Shown piece after piece: positions 43,880 to 55,623 of a DNA stretch of 64,000 nucleotides. Source of the DNA: Saturnia japonica (taxonomy: Eukaryota > Arthropoda > Insecta > Lepidoptera > Saturniidae). Under the pieces are notes generated by a model, which saw only the letters and a program-made list of their open reading frames with translations, searched no databases and had not been told where the DNA came from. The position numbers were made by a program, and so were the translations under genes. How positions within the stretch are numbered: the first letter of the stretch is position 1; every line of letters begins with the position of its first letter. The DNA is taken from the NCBI GenBank assembly GCA_033032175.1, contig CM065334.1:8863705-8927704 (forward strand), in the 5' to 3' direction.

Positions 43880-45330
43880 GGTTTACTATTACATGACACA
43901 TATGGGGGTTAAAATTATCGCAAATAGTCACCCCTATCACCTCCTAATGGTAATACATTGAATTACCAATAACCCTGTATATTTTTTAGAACTGCTGGAG
44001 TATTCAACAGTTCTGCAGGATGAAATGGTATATATTGAGTCCCAGGGGATAGATAACAGCCAAATAAATTGAGGGCCATGGGAATTAAATGATGGTCAAC
44101 AGTAGGGGGATCTCATTTAAGCAGGTTTTGACTTTAATTTTGGCTTTCCATGAATGGAATAATCCACATACATATATAGTACTTATTTAGATACATAATA
44201 CATCATTATAATGTCTTTACATATCATATCACACCTATGGTAAAACTAGGGCATAATTGTAAAAAAATAATTAATATGAGTTATGTACTCCTAAGTTCTT
44301 TGAAAACATCCTTTTACCTGGACGGGCAAAAACTTCTAAAAACTATAAGGCTTTCATGCAAAGTACAATTACTTCATAGTAATATTAGCAGAACAAAGGT
44401 TTATCATGAAAAATTACATAAAGTACCCTTATGCACTTGTCTTACTGAAGGTGTGATATATCTACATTAAATATAAAACTATCCCTGAAGTAAAACATTT
44501 TTAAGACATAAAAGTTTTTCAAATATGATGAAGAATGAAATTTTTAATGAAGAGAGTGGGTCTATAGTTTCAGCTGTCAAAGACATATTTCTAGTTGATA
44601 AATTTGCAAAAAATCAATATTAAATTAGCAGGGGTTCAGAGAGTCTACCCTAAACCGAAAAAACCATAGCAAGAGGTCTACAAGACAAAGAACATTGGAA
44701 ACCTCTGAGTCAGATGAACAATAAAAAAAAATTAACCAAAATCCCATAAAAATCAATAACTATGTATAAGTAACAGTTCATTAGCAGCACATTCAAACGG
44801 AACTATGTAAGATTTCAGTGATGGAAAATACTTTGGTACCTACAACTACAGCATTATAGAAGCCTAACAGACTAACCAACAGTTTCTATGGAAATCATTC
44901 CACAAGTACTATTTGATGAGTTTCAATAGATATACTTCAGAAGCAGTGCTTTGGTAAACCCATCCTATTGTCAGTTTAAATCAGAAAATAATGTGCTAGC
45001 TGCTTTTACAGGATACTATATAACAATATATGTTATAGTAAAAACGGTAATTGTCTTTTTTTTTCTGAAACCCTCATAATTTATTTATAAATATAGTATA
45101 AATTCAGAATACAAGATTGTCATAACCTATCAAAGGAGAATAAAAATGCCGGTGCGGTGTCATAAACAAAAAACGCAATACATTTATGAAGGATTTAGAA
45201 ATCATTTTAAAATCATAGTTTACTTACAGTCACGTATCTAATTTGCAATGCATCAAAACAAACAATTACATCGATGGACACGACTAAACTTAATTCCAAA
45301 TAATATTACTATTCTATTAGAAAAAATAAT
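43880..45330. other. Non-coding tail of duplication copy 1
   Basis: Colinear with about 57410-58815. No gene is seen; the frame 44237-44470 is broken in copy 2. Confidence 0.5.
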
Positions 45331-47596
45331 ATAGTCAAGAAAAAACTTGTTCAATTAAATGCCAGAAGGCAGAAAGGCAGGAAGTGTTGTCAGTGCTGCC
45401 AAAACTAAGAAAAAAAAATGGCCAACCACTTCGATGAAGTTGCTACAATGTAAAAAAATTCGTACCCTAAAAAGTCGCTCAAAGTGGCCAAAAATTTTGC
45501 TTGAAAACAAACACAAGTTCATAGCATTTAAACGTTTTATTTACTGAATAAACGTTGATTCAGCATAATATTCATAAGACGTTAATGGTTCTGATTTTTT
45601 AGAAACAAGGAAAGCAGTATTTAAATTATCTCTTTCTTTTAGATCCTCTTATAAACGATTTATGTGTATTTAAGCTTATCTTATTTCTATACCTACTTTT
45701 TCTTTACCGCTCTCAGATAGAAGGATAGAGCCTCCAGAGGCACATCATGAAATACTGTTTCTCCGTCAGCATTGTAGATGTATGAAAACGAGTGCTGTGA
45801 TGGAAATATAAAATGTTGTGTATTTTAAAAGAGTTGCTAAATGTGTGATTAAATATTTAGCCATTAATATTTGATATTTTTAGCTAAAATAATCTTAAAT
45901 GTTTCCAGATATAATAACAAAATGGCCAACTTGGCAATACTGCTTATTGTCACTTCAGTCACTTGCAGTGTCGTGGTGTCATCGTCAGTGCCGCCGTTTA
46001 GGAAACAAAAAGTCTCCAGACATCAATAAAAACGTCGCTAGATATTCAAAATAATATGATTAAAAATCCGCTAGAAGTCGCTAAATACCTATATAATAAT
46101 ATTCCACGGTAAAAAATTGGGCGAAAATAAAATTGTATAATCAAGCATTTAATCCTATTAATAATTATGATAAAATATTCATAATAGACGTCGAAATTGT
46201 TGTTTGCGTAAACCCTTAATCCTTTTTTAATAGTATTAAATAAAGTAGTTTGTATTGCCTCCTGAGTCGACCTGAGTATTCATACTCTGTTGTTAAACTC
46301 TATCATTACTGCAACGCATAAAGCTAGCGTACCTTGAGCTTTCTCGGTGTATTTATTAGCTAAGAGATGGAATAAAATATATTTGCTGGTTTTTTGAAAT
46401 CACTTCACATTTTCGTTTACGTTTATTTTTGTGTCGGCGTGTTTCCTTAAATCATGTAATTTTTATATATTGTTTCACATCACTCTGACAACAGAGCAAA
46501 AGGCTTTGGTTGGATTAGTAATATCAAATTTTAGCCACATTGTAAACTATTCTTGCTGTTCCCATTCTGGTGTATACTTTTGAGCATAAGTCGTTACCTA
46601 TTTTTTTAAAGGATTTCCATTTCGACAAATAAATTCTGATATCAATGACGACAATGAAACAAAGAATTTTTAAAAACAGGTTTGTTTTACGTAAACGCTA
46701 CATAGAAACCCGCTAGGAGTACAAATGTTCTGTAATAGAAACGGATTTTCTCTTTCTCTTAGCGGTGGTGCTAAGAAAGGAAAGTTGTATCTGATGTATC
46801 GTTTGATGGTTCCCCGACCGATCGAACCCCAAGATTGAACATCATTCTGGTAGGAGAATTCCCTATAGAACAATACCGATTCATATAGTTGCCAGTAACT
46901 ACATTTAAATTCATACCAAAATATTTATATACATATTTTCAATATTCAAATAGTCGCTCGAAGGCGCTAAATATTTTTAAGTTGCTATATCGAAATAAAA
47001 TGTTGCTAAACTCACCCAAAATCCGCTAGATCTAGCGACTAAGTTGCTAAAACGGCATCAGTGGTCACGGTTTCAAAATTATGTATTATACTAAGTACTA
47101 ACAAAATGTCAGGCCAGTATAAAAATATACTAAATGAAAAATATAATTCTATTATAAATCAACTACTAACTTGTTAAGGTCATTATGTCTTCTTTCGTTC
47201 CTTCAGCAGTCCAGCTGTTACGTCAGTGTTATACCTAGTTTTTGGTGTTTTTTGAAACTGTTTATTCTAAATCGACGATATAATCATTATTAGTAATTTT
47301 AATATTAATGATATCTGGTGAGGGGCCAAAAAAAGTACAACCTTCAATCAAAGCTTGCTTAACGTATAATATGCAAGGAATGTTCTTAATTAAAAACCTA
47401 TTTTCGTATTTAGTCTATATTTAGTCCGTAATTAGGTCGTACTGTAATATATCACGGCATGTTATTGAGAAATGTTTCAAATTTAAAAATTTAAATGTTA
47501 ATGATCGTAAATTATTTATTTTTGTAGAAGAACTATTGCAAAGGGAGGATCCTCCGACCAGACGGGTGTTATGTCTGGCGGGCAGCTGCCCAACGG
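45331..47596. other. Spacer between duplication copies
   Basis: Unique relative to both copies. AT-rich; short TCGCTAGA/CCGCTAGA-type motifs recur near 46033, 46068 and 47020. Frames at 45359-45547 and 46670-46873 show no domain. Confidence 0.45.
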
Positions 47597-47597
47597 T

Positions 47598-48652
47598 AGT
47601 TTTTTTTTTAAACTGACTACACTGTTAGCCTTAGGGGCCCTATCCAAAAACAAAGCCGCTGCGGCTTTTACAGCTTCACCGGACTTGGGGGCGAGCGCTT
47701 AGGGCACTCAGCCGCGAAAGTTTGTGACGACCCGCACGAGGGTGCCAGAGTGGCCGAACCTCGGCTCGAGCGGTCGTCGCGAATACGAAAAGGTCGCGAT
47801 CTACCTAATTCCCTAATCCTATGAGAATTCGAACTAACTAACATATACTCATATGCACGTTCCCCTCCTCCCGGGAGGAAGGAGGGGACCATGCGTATGT
47901 GTATTTAGTAATCGGAATGGTTTTTCTACACTAACTAGCGCATTAGTCTAACTGGCGCAAAAAAAGAAAAAAGGTCTCTTACAGAACCTATGTACCTGTG
48001 TGGTGTGCACGTGTGTGTGTTCATACGTGTGTAATGATGTATGTGGGTAGCTAAGTGTTGCACGTATAGTGTCACTTGTATCGCGCGGGCGGCTGCCTGA
48101 CCCAAGGGCTTCACACCGAGGAACGGACCTAGGCTTGGGTTGCCGCTAGAGAGGGTGGACGTGACGGGTGTGCGGGAGCGAAGTTGACCGCCCGTCCTCT
48201 GCGGAGAGAATGGTGGTTATGCGGGCGTGGGCGGTGACACGCTCTGTTTGGAGAGGCGGTGGAATAGAACGCGTTTGCTGTTTCGATTTGGTCGAGCAGG
48301 TCAGTGAAGATATTACGCGGCCGGCGTTTAATCCGGCAGGCGTTGGGGTCGAGAACATATGAAGCTGCCGCTTTGATTAAAGGATTCGCGTGGTTCGACG
48401 CGGTGTCGAAATAAGAGCGAGAAAGGTGTTTGCCATAAGCATGTATCGAAGGAAGGTCCATATCTCTATAGAGATCTTCCATACGAACATACCAAGGGGC
48501 GCCGGTAAGGCGGTGAAGAAACCTATTCTGGATGGTTTGTAAACGATCCCAATAATATCTTGGCATATGTGCGAACACAACGCAGCTATATGTCATAATC
48601 GGTCGGATACACATCTTGTAGAGCGTAAACTTGTGTCTCGTAGACATTTTGC
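47598..48652 (-). mobile_element. 5'-truncated Jockey-clade LINE
   Basis: A minus-strand ORF (48129-48647) followed by about 530 bp of 3' UTR ending in an A-run (T-run at about 47600). The last UTR block, TCCGGTGAAGCTGTAAAAG, also occurs near 7738. No target duplication is obvious. Confidence 0.7.
48129..48647 (-). CDS. Jockey-type reverse transcriptase C-terminus
   Basis: 172 codons uninterrupted: FTLYKMCIRPIMTYSCVVFA, LQTIQNRFLHRLTGAPWYVR, DLYRDMDLPSI. This post-RT region (xYKxxIRPxMTYxxxVFA and the GAPWxVRNxxLxxDLxLxxI block) is diagnostic of Jockey-group LINEs, including Bombyx BMC1-like elements. Palm motifs are absent because of 5' truncation, so it cannot encode an active enzyme. The other frames over 48146-48580 are shadows. 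Confidence 0.75.
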   Translation of the reverse strand: MSTRHKFTLYKMCIRPIMTYSCVVFAHMPRYYWDRLQTIQNRFLHRLTGAPWYVRMEDLYRDMDLPSIHAYGKHLSRSYFDTASNHANPLIKAAASYVLDPNACRIKRRPRNIFTDLLDQIETANAFYSTASPNRACHRPRPHNHHSLRRGRAVNFAPAHPSRPPSLAATQA

Positions 48653-48942
48653 TTGCAGCACATAACAGAGGATGCTTTCGGGCGAGGGGTTTCTACGCTA
48701 CATTGCATCGACTTTAATATAAAATTACAAATTAATAATAATAATGCGCCGGAGTGGGTGCAATGGCGGCGCTATCGGCCCCGCGATAGGTGCCGGCATG
48801 TGGCCATCTTTAAACAGGCGTGTCTTAATCTATTGTTCCTTATCGGAGTGTAATTATGTCTTATATCTTTAAGGAGCGTTTGAACGGACTAGCCTACTAT
48901 CCTATTACTCAAGATGAGTAGACTAGCCAGTGACTCGCTATA

Positions 48943-49215
48943 TTGCCAACTCTCCCGGAGTGTTGGTCCTAAGCGCGACCGCTATGCTCGAGGTCCTGTG
49001 TTCCATTCCCAGGTCGAGCAAAGTGTTATTGTGTTTTCTACGAAATTTGGATTTGGCTTGTGCCAGATTAATGGCGATAGGCTCGCCCCCTATTACATGG
49101 GATCTAAAAAACACATGCCCGGCGAACTGTGGGTGTACAATTACATTAGTACACTTCTGTCTAACCCTTCGGGTGGTATGAGAGGAACAGACGCCCAAAA
49201 GCAATTGGGATTTTG
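48943..49215 (+). mobile_element. tRNA-derived SINE (copy 2)
   Basis: GTTGGTCCTAAGCGCGACCG and TGTTCCATTCCCAGGTCGAG correspond to A- and B-box regions. Overlapping frames on both strands are not genes. Confidence 0.65.
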
Positions 49216-49409
49216 AAAAATAAAAAAGATTTTTTACGGTATTGTTAAAAGTTTATCATTAATAAAATTGATAATCGATGCAATAAACCATATTTTTTTC
49301 AATGAATATTCTAAAAATATATGATAGAATTTAAAGAAAAATCATACCTGCGAAGTTTGTGACGTCATTATGCATCTATTCACGGTAGTATTATCAACGG
49401 CCCTTTTCT

Positions 49410-49650
49410 TTTTATCCGACTGCGTAAAGAAGGGTTATATGCTTTTCGAGTGTATATAATGTTTATTTCTTTGTCATGCTCTGTAGCCTAAACGGCTTGA
49501 TATATTTTAGCACACGAGGTGTCATTAGATTCGTTTTAATTGTGGGAGTGACATAGGCTATATAATATTTAAGTACGTCGTCTGGGAATCAAATAAAAAG
49601 TAAAATTAAAAAATATATATTGTCAAGTGTTTTGTTGAAGTCAGGCTTTT
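49410..49650. mobile_element. MITE-like repeat (family I, copy 2)
   Basis: Counterpart of 34528-34780 with more decayed ends (ATCCGACTGC, GAAGTCAGG). Confidence 0.5.
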
Positions 49651-50077
49651 TGTCCTTTTTAATAATTTAGCTTGTTTTCAAGTATAATATTTAAAAATAT
49701 GATGAGATTAAAAGAAAAATCACGAAAACATGGACTTTACCATGGTTGGCTGCGACCTTTGTGACGTAATTTTTTTTGTAGTCTTTGTATAAAATGGTAT
49801 GAAACAAGGTACGATAACTTTGCAATTATGAAAAAAATGATAATTTAAAAGCCCACTGTGATTTGTTTTTGCTGTATTTTGCTCTAGGAGGTAAGAGTTG
49901 GCAACCCCGGAGGTTGGTGTAAAGCGCGGGGCGAAGGTGTGGCGGGAGGACTGTGCGATGGTGCTAGTGTAATATAATTATAATAAAGTTATCGAATAAA
50001 TTCAAATGAACGCAGATCGTGATGCAGTTTTAATTAATTTTGATTTTTTTTTTTAACTTAAAACTCCATGTATTTAC

Positions 50078-50213
50078 CGTGCATGCATCGGGTAAATAGC
50101 GGAGTAGACCTCCGTAACTTCGAGACGTCCCCAAGACTCGAGACCCAGGTGTAGGCGGTTGTTGTTGATAATGGTATCAACTTTGTGCTGGTGGTTTCTC
50201 AAAGGACTGACGA
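50078..50213 (-). CDS. Candidate minus-strand exon (copy 2)
   Basis: Identical to 37261-37396 and with the same splice sites. Here the upstream intron candidate is about 165 bp longer than in copy 1, so the copies would differ in intron size but not in coding sequence. No downstream exon was convincingly found; a weak continuation after CACTAG near 49965 is frameshifted between the copies. Confidence 0.4.
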
Positions 50214-50753
50214 CTGTAATTTCCATCCCCTGGTGTTTAGTTTATTCCAAGCTAGCAAAAGGTCTGCAAGTAACAACGTGAATGCATTTATCGTTCTCCT
50301 GGAACGTCCAGCTTTCCGTTAGTGGTATGCGAGAAGTTTTTGCCACGATTTAGAATAGTCTCTTTTTTGCTGTTAAAGGTCGAACACTCGAGCGTAATGT
50401 ATTTGAAAAACGACCGTTTTAACTGTTCGACTGTTTGGGAACAGAGATGCGACTTACCGTGACTCTCCGGTACCACAGACCGTTCTATTGTGGATGTACG
50501 CGGTCAGTCACAAACCTTGCATAACTAGAAAGGACTAGTAAAAACAGTTACCTACGAAAATCTTATCTGTTTAGTGACTATGGCATGCAAATGCGCTAAT
50601 TTTTTATAAGACTGTGTCTGACTATTTATATTCAGCAGTCAAGAATGCCTATATTAGCTTAAGAATAAACTTTCATACTGAATTATCATCATCATAATCA
50701 TAATCATGGCAATATTAAATCTTGAATCAGAGATGGCTCAGTTGTATTATGTA

Positions 50754-51259
50754 CTAGCTGTGCCTGCGGCTTCGTTCACGTGGACTACAGAATGCCCGCG
50801 CGAATCATGATCCCCCACTCCCGGCTATTTTAAAGAAAAAAAATGCTTATTCTAGGTGTTCCTTAGAAAATAGACATATACTCTCCGTGACTTTTTGTAA
50901 GTCTTTTTAATGTCTACAATTGTGTAGTACATTAATTTGCTATATCTCTTATGAATTAATCAGCACAAGCTATTTAAGTGCCCGAATTAATTCACCATGA
51001 CCAATTTTTTTTTATTTGTTCGGAACCCTAATTAAAAAAAAAAAGTAGCCTAAATTACTCCCTAAAACATCAGCTAATACCAGCCAGTGAAATTACCGTC
51101 AAAATCGGTCCAACCGTTTCGGAGATTACCCGGAACAAACAGACAGACAGACAAAAATTGTTTTGTTACAGGTATCATATATATTTTCATATGCGACTTA
51201 GTAAAAACCTGTTATTTTAACATTACAAACAGACACTTCAATTTTATTAATTGTATAGA
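50754..51259 (-). mobile_element. Helitron family A (duplicated)
   Basis: Intact CTAG at 50754-50757 and intact TC end at 51259. Copy 1 has CTAA, so copy 2 keeps the ancestral terminus. Confidence 0.65.
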
Positions 51260-51487
51260 TAGTCATCGCGTCGAACAAAATGAATATTTCCGGTATATCT
51301 GAAGCAAAATATTTTATGATGATTTGTTGTTTTCAAATGGTAACACCAAATCTCAAACTTAAAATCCCAGATAAATATTTACTCTTTGCTTTAGTTGATT
51401 GTTACTGCTTGAGTCTGTACTGACAGATCGATCCATTTATTTAGGGAACAATTATAAATAAAATTACTTAATAAATAATTAAACATT

Positions 51488-51493
51488 TTTATT
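51488..51493 (-). terminator. RFWD3 polyadenylation signal
   Basis: AATAAA on the minus strand, about 75 bp past the RFWD3 stop, preceded by GTTAACTGAAG. Also present after the truncated copy. Confidence 0.6.
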
Positions 51494-51568
51494 CTTCAGT
51501 TAACACATGAACATTTCATGTCACTGGAATAACAAAAGTCTATTAACATATAAGAAACAACATAAACA

Positions 51569-53386
51569 TCAGGAATCTGTCGACACAGCTTTGTAAAGTC
51601 TAAGTCTGGACGCGGAGAGTGCTGCCATTATTGTATTATCGTTAAGGTAAACAGCAGCGACATCTAATGATGGCTCTGAAGCCGGTAACGACATAGATCT
51701 AGAACCTTCCACCCCATAGAGCTGCAGCATGGCCTCGCTCTCCGAATGCGCCGCAACCCAGGTCGCGTCCGGAGTACGAACCCATGTCGACCTCGACATT
51801 ATACTCGACTTCCTAGATCCGGGAAACATTTTTTCAATATCACACATCACTTCACCATTACCGACACTAGTTTTCAGTCTACATAGAGTCAGGCTGGAGT
51901 GCTCCGTACTGCTTACGGACGGACGCGAGGCAATACACACTCGATGCGACTCATTGTCGTAGCATAGAGACGTGAATGGGCCTGTTACAGGCAAAGGCTT
52001 CGGCACCCACTGACTCCTGTTCGCGACCCACAAGTGGCAAGAGTTCAACTGGCAACTCAACAAACCATACTCAGTTGAACACAATGAGACAATCGGAGAC
52101 ATGTCTCCTGGAGACTTCAGTATTTGAATATAAGTACTAGAGTTCCGCACGTCGTATTGGTGAATGGTTCCTCCGACGCCGCCGACGTAGAATTCATTGC
52201 TGCGCAAATAATCCCACGAGCACGACCATAGGGGCATCCCCGTGTTGACAGTCACGTTTGGGATACCATGTTCGATGATCCTGGCGGTGTTGTCGAGCCC
52301 CACGCTGAGAAGCAGGTCTCTTGGTTGAGAATATGTTATATCCCTAATAGGTTTCTTATGCAGATGGAGGAACTGTCCCAATTTATAGTCAACACAGCTG
52401 ACCTTCCTTATCCCATAACCTGGGATCAAGTAATCGTAGCTTTTCTGTGTAACATATAGTTCATATGTCCGGCAGTTGTAAGTCATGACTCTGCAGCCGC
52501 CATCTTTGCAAATCTCAAGGTTTTTCTCGAGAGCGAAGCGCCAGGTTTTGCGCACCGGCTGCTCGTTCATCACCTGAGACCTCATCACCGAACTCCTCAA
52601 AACTTCCAATTTGAAAATATGGGCTCTATCAGCAATTATCCTTTTTTGCAACTTCAGTTCAAGTTTACTTTTCTCCGCTTGCAGAGTCTCCACCTGTTTC
52701 TGCAGGTATGTTATTTGGGATGTATCTGCCGCTGCCAGTCTCGGAGGATAAATATATCTTAAATCTTTCATATTCACCCTACTCTTGCATGTCGGACAAG
52801 ATCTCTCACTTATCTTCTGTGCTTTAAGCCACTTCTCGACGCAAAGAGACCCGAACCAATGCCCGCACCTGAGAGCCACGATTCTGTGCTCGCCAGAATT
52901 GCCACATATGTTCAGACAGATCGTACATGTCCACCCATTTAATTCATCTGACTTTGGAGAATTGATTCGTCTGACCTTCGCTGGCGGTTCTTCAGCGTGA
53001 TTCTCACATTCATTATCGTCGGCTTCAAGATGCTGAGACAAAACTACAGTAGTTGCAGCTGAGTGCATTGAATTGTCATGATTGGATTGTATAGCAGAAT
53101 TGTTGACTGCATGTTCTGTATTTGTTGATTCTTCAGCATTCGCCCACGTATGTACAGCGGCTTCATTGTCAATATTATAAATAATAGTTGAATTAGAATC
53201 ATTAGTGTTTTCTGTTAATTCCTCCGGAGGTTCATCAGCCTCATAGAGTAACTCCACTAATTTTTGACGATTAAATACTTCAGGTTCACCTGAAGAATCT
53301 GGTGATAGTAAAATGGGGCTGACTGATTGTTGGGTATTATTTACTCTCAGCTGGCTGGGCGGTGAGTCAGTGGAAAGCTCATTCAT
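51569..53386 (-). CDS. RFWD3: RFWD3 E3 ubiquitin-protein ligase
   Basis: 605 codons, intronless. Residues 1-150 are acidic and disordered. The RING is at 154-200 (C154, C157, C174, H176, C182, C197, C200), with glycine at 179 where a Cys/His is usual; as I recall vertebrate RFWD3 has the same CGHxFG pattern. A coiled coil follows at about 222-262 (ITYLQKQVETLQAEKSKLEL). The WD40 region fills 290-600 (GCRVMTYN, LLLSVGLDNTARI, MPLWSCSWDY, GGTIHQYDVRN). In vertebrates RFWD3 (FANCW) is recruited by RPA and ubiquitylates RPA and RAD51 in fork repair. Human RFWD3 is about 770 residues; this one mainly has a shorter N-terminus. A CTTCTTCCAG acceptor just 5' of the ATG suggests an intron in the 5' UTR. 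This is the intact member of the duplicated pair and probably the functional gene. Confidence 0.92.
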   Translation of the reverse strand: MNELSTDSPPSQLRVNNTQQSVSPILLSPDSSGEPEVFNRQKLVELLYEADEPPEELTENTNDSNSTIIYNIDNEAAVHTWANAEESTNTEHAVNNSAIQSNHDNSMHSAATTVVLSQHLEADDNECENHAEEPPAKVRRINSPKSDELNGWTCTICLNICGNSGEHRIVALRCGHWFGSLCVEKWLKAQKISERSCPTCKSRVNMKDLRYIYPPRLAAADTSQITYLQKQVETLQAEKSKLELKLQKRIIADRAHIFKLEVLRSSVMRSQVMNEQPVRKTWRFALEKNLEICKDGGCRVMTYNCRTYELYVTQKSYDYLIPGYGIRKVSCVDYKLGQFLHLHKKPIRDITYSQPRDLLLSVGLDNTARIIEHGIPNVTVNTGMPLWSCSWDYLRSNEFYVGGVGGTIHQYDVRNSSTYIQILKSPGDMSPIVSLCSTEYGLLSCQLNSCHLWVANRSQWVPKPLPVTGPFTSLCYDNESHRVCIASRPSVSSTEHSSLTLCRLKTSVGNGEVMCDIEKMFPGSRKSSIMSRSTWVRTPDATWVAAHSESEAMLQLYGVEGSRSMSLPASEPSLDVAAVYLNDNTIMAALSASRLRLYKAVSTDS

Positions 53387-53525
53387 ATCGAACTACAATT
53401 GGTCAACCTGGAAGAAGAAAAATTATTATTCCTATGAGATACATAAAAATTAATGTCTATTATTACTTTTTAATTATGGTTCTAAAAAAGTTTGATGCTT
53501 TAAAAAAATTGAAATTTATAAGTTA

Positions 53526-54008
53526 TTAGCTGTGCCGCGGCTTCGCTCACGTGGACTACAGAATGCCCACACGAATCTTACTCTCCGCTCCCGGTTATTT
53601 TAAAGACAAAAATGCTATTGTGAGTGTTCCTTAGAAGATAGACGATATATAGATATTCCCGGACTTTTTTGTAGACCTTTTTAATGTCTACAATTGTTTA
53701 GTACATTAATTTCCTATATCTCTTATGGTTATTCAGCATAAGCCATTTAAGCGCCCGAATTGATTCACCATGACCAGTTTTTTTATTTGTGCGGAACCCT
53801 AGTTCTTTTTCTAAAATACTCCCTATAAATTTAGCTATCTACCAGTGAAAGTCCCATCAAAATCGGTCCATCCGTTTCGGAGATTACCCGGAACAAACAG
53901 ACAATGGGTGTTTTGTTATAGGTATCGTATATACTTTCATATGCATTTAGTAAAAAGCTGTTAATTTGACATTACAAACAGACACTTCAATTTTATTAAC
54001 TGTATAGA
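53526..54008 (-). mobile_element. Helitron family A (duplicated)
   Basis: Counterpart of 39629-40123 with TTAG instead of CTAG and a short internal loss (CTAAAATA then CTCCC). Confidence 0.6.
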
Positions 54009-54189
54009 TAGAAAAAGTGGATGCCACTTGACAGTAAGTACAATCTGGAGACCAGTAGTGACACTCGGTGATTAATATCTATCAGTCATCCAGAGCTATT
54101 CTGAGATAAGGCAGGCTGCTGAGCACACAAATTGTTCTAATTAACAAAGCAATATATTATCCTATCTAAGTATCACTAATCAGTGTTAT

Positions 54190-54450
54190 TTTGTCAATGA
54201 GCAGGATTAATCATGACCCATTAAAGCTGCCTTGAGTGATTCCTTTATTATTGACCACTCTCCCTCTCTCTTTCTCTATCTCTGTGCAATTGTTAATCTC
54301 ATCTGATAGTGAGCTCTGACTTCCTCGTACTTCGTTTCCACTTCGCCCTATCAGACGTATCAGGACATATATACGTAACAATGCAGGAGTTAAGATCTTT
54401 TTTGGCCACATCTTTCCATTTAATTTTAGGCCACCCTATGATTAAATCAA
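54190..54450 (-). mobile_element. RTE-type LINE C-terminal scrap
   Basis: Minus frame reads IIGWPKIKWKDVAKKDLNSC then PDTSDRAKWKRSTRKSEL. The pattern GRPxxRWxDDVxxDL...DRAxWRxxxRxAD is the conserved RTE pol tail. Followed by a CT-rich stretch. Not a gene. Confidence 0.6.
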
Positions 54451-54562
54451 AGTATATGATCGTGCAAAGTGTGAATATATTGACAAGTAAGTAAGTCTGT
54501 CTCGTGCGCGCTCTGCGGACGGACACTATTTTGTATTCTCTGGTAATTAATAAAGCTAAAAA

Positions 54563-55081
54563 ATGGTACAGTGTAAAAAGTGTAAGCAATATGTTTCTTT
54601 AAATAAAGATGAAGTGTTAAGATGTAAGGGTTTATGTAAATCGGTATTTCATAAAAAGTGTGTAACAAATATCAAGCAGTTTCAAGGACAGGAAATGTGT
54701 TCAAAAAATGATAGTAGCAGTCCCAATATAAAACCTTCTAAAATAATAAATGTTGATGTGGCTACATCAACGGGCGAGGCCGTCTTATTAGAAGTTAATA
54801 AGAAGTTGGAGATTTTATATGAAATGCAGAAAAATATTGACGATTTGACAGATACTGTTGACTTCTATGCAGAACAATACCAGAAAATGTTGTATTTCAA
54901 AGAAAGTGCTGAGAAAAAAATGAAATCATTGGAAGAAAAAAATATAAATTTGCAAACAAAAAATGAGGCATTGGAAGAAAGATTATCATTACTAGAACAA
55001 AAAAAAGTCGAAAAGTGTATTGAAATAGTGGGTTTGGAGGAGACAGAAGAAGAAAACACAAAAAATATTATTAAAAAGTAG
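54563..55081 (+). pseudogene. LINE ORF1, copy 2
   Basis: 172 codons, identical to 40676-41194 except Lys for Asn at the last residue. Same zinc finger and coiled coil; same stop and downstream remnant. Confidence 0.7.
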
Positions 55082-55623
55082 CTCTAAAATTAAATTTTGA
55101 TCTGATAAACATCGAGGAGGCAAGGAGGGTAGGCAGAGAAAAACCTACAAACAAAAGATCTAGAGCAATAATTGTTATGTTGCGTACAAAAGCAGTAAGA
55201 AATGAATGGTTAAAACAGAGAAAGCTACAGTTAAAAAACAGCAAAGTACTATCAAATAATAATAATGAACGCATATGTATCAATGAATGCCTAACTAAAC
55301 AGCTAAGGCAATTGTTTTGGAGTGCTTGAACTATGCTCAAAGGAGATTATAAATTTATATGGATACAGAACCTTAGAATTTTAGTAGAAAAAGACGAAAA
55401 CACAAAGATAATAAAAATTCGTAGGGAGTGTGATATTGCAAGATTAGGTTTCGAAGGTAAACAATAGACGCCGCGCTGGCCCGGCGTATAAGGGTCGCTA
55501 TACACTTCGCGAATCCATAACGATTTAAAATTCGATTTATTATCAAATATTTGTAACAACATTGACTTCACAAAGTTTGATGATGCAGATAAATGGAGGC
55601 TATATTAAAAAAATACAACAATA

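Larger units (their letters stand above)
34045..45330 (+). repeat. Segmental duplication, copy 1
   Basis: Colinear with 48943-58815 from the SINE head (TTGCCAAC) to AATTCCAAATAATATTA. Aligned parts are nearly identical; the 519-bp LINE ORF1 differs by one residue. Private to copy 1: a piggyBac (35165-37218), an R1-like insert (43074-43584), about 240 bp near 37690-37950, and the 1,149-bp loss in RFWD3. Orientation is direct. Confidence 0.9.

Noticed and set aside
54865..55059. Minus-strand 64-codon ORF, also at 40978-41172
   Set aside because: Antisense of the LINE ORF1 coiled coil; Ser/Phe-rich composition is what antisense of Glu/Lys-rich codons gives.
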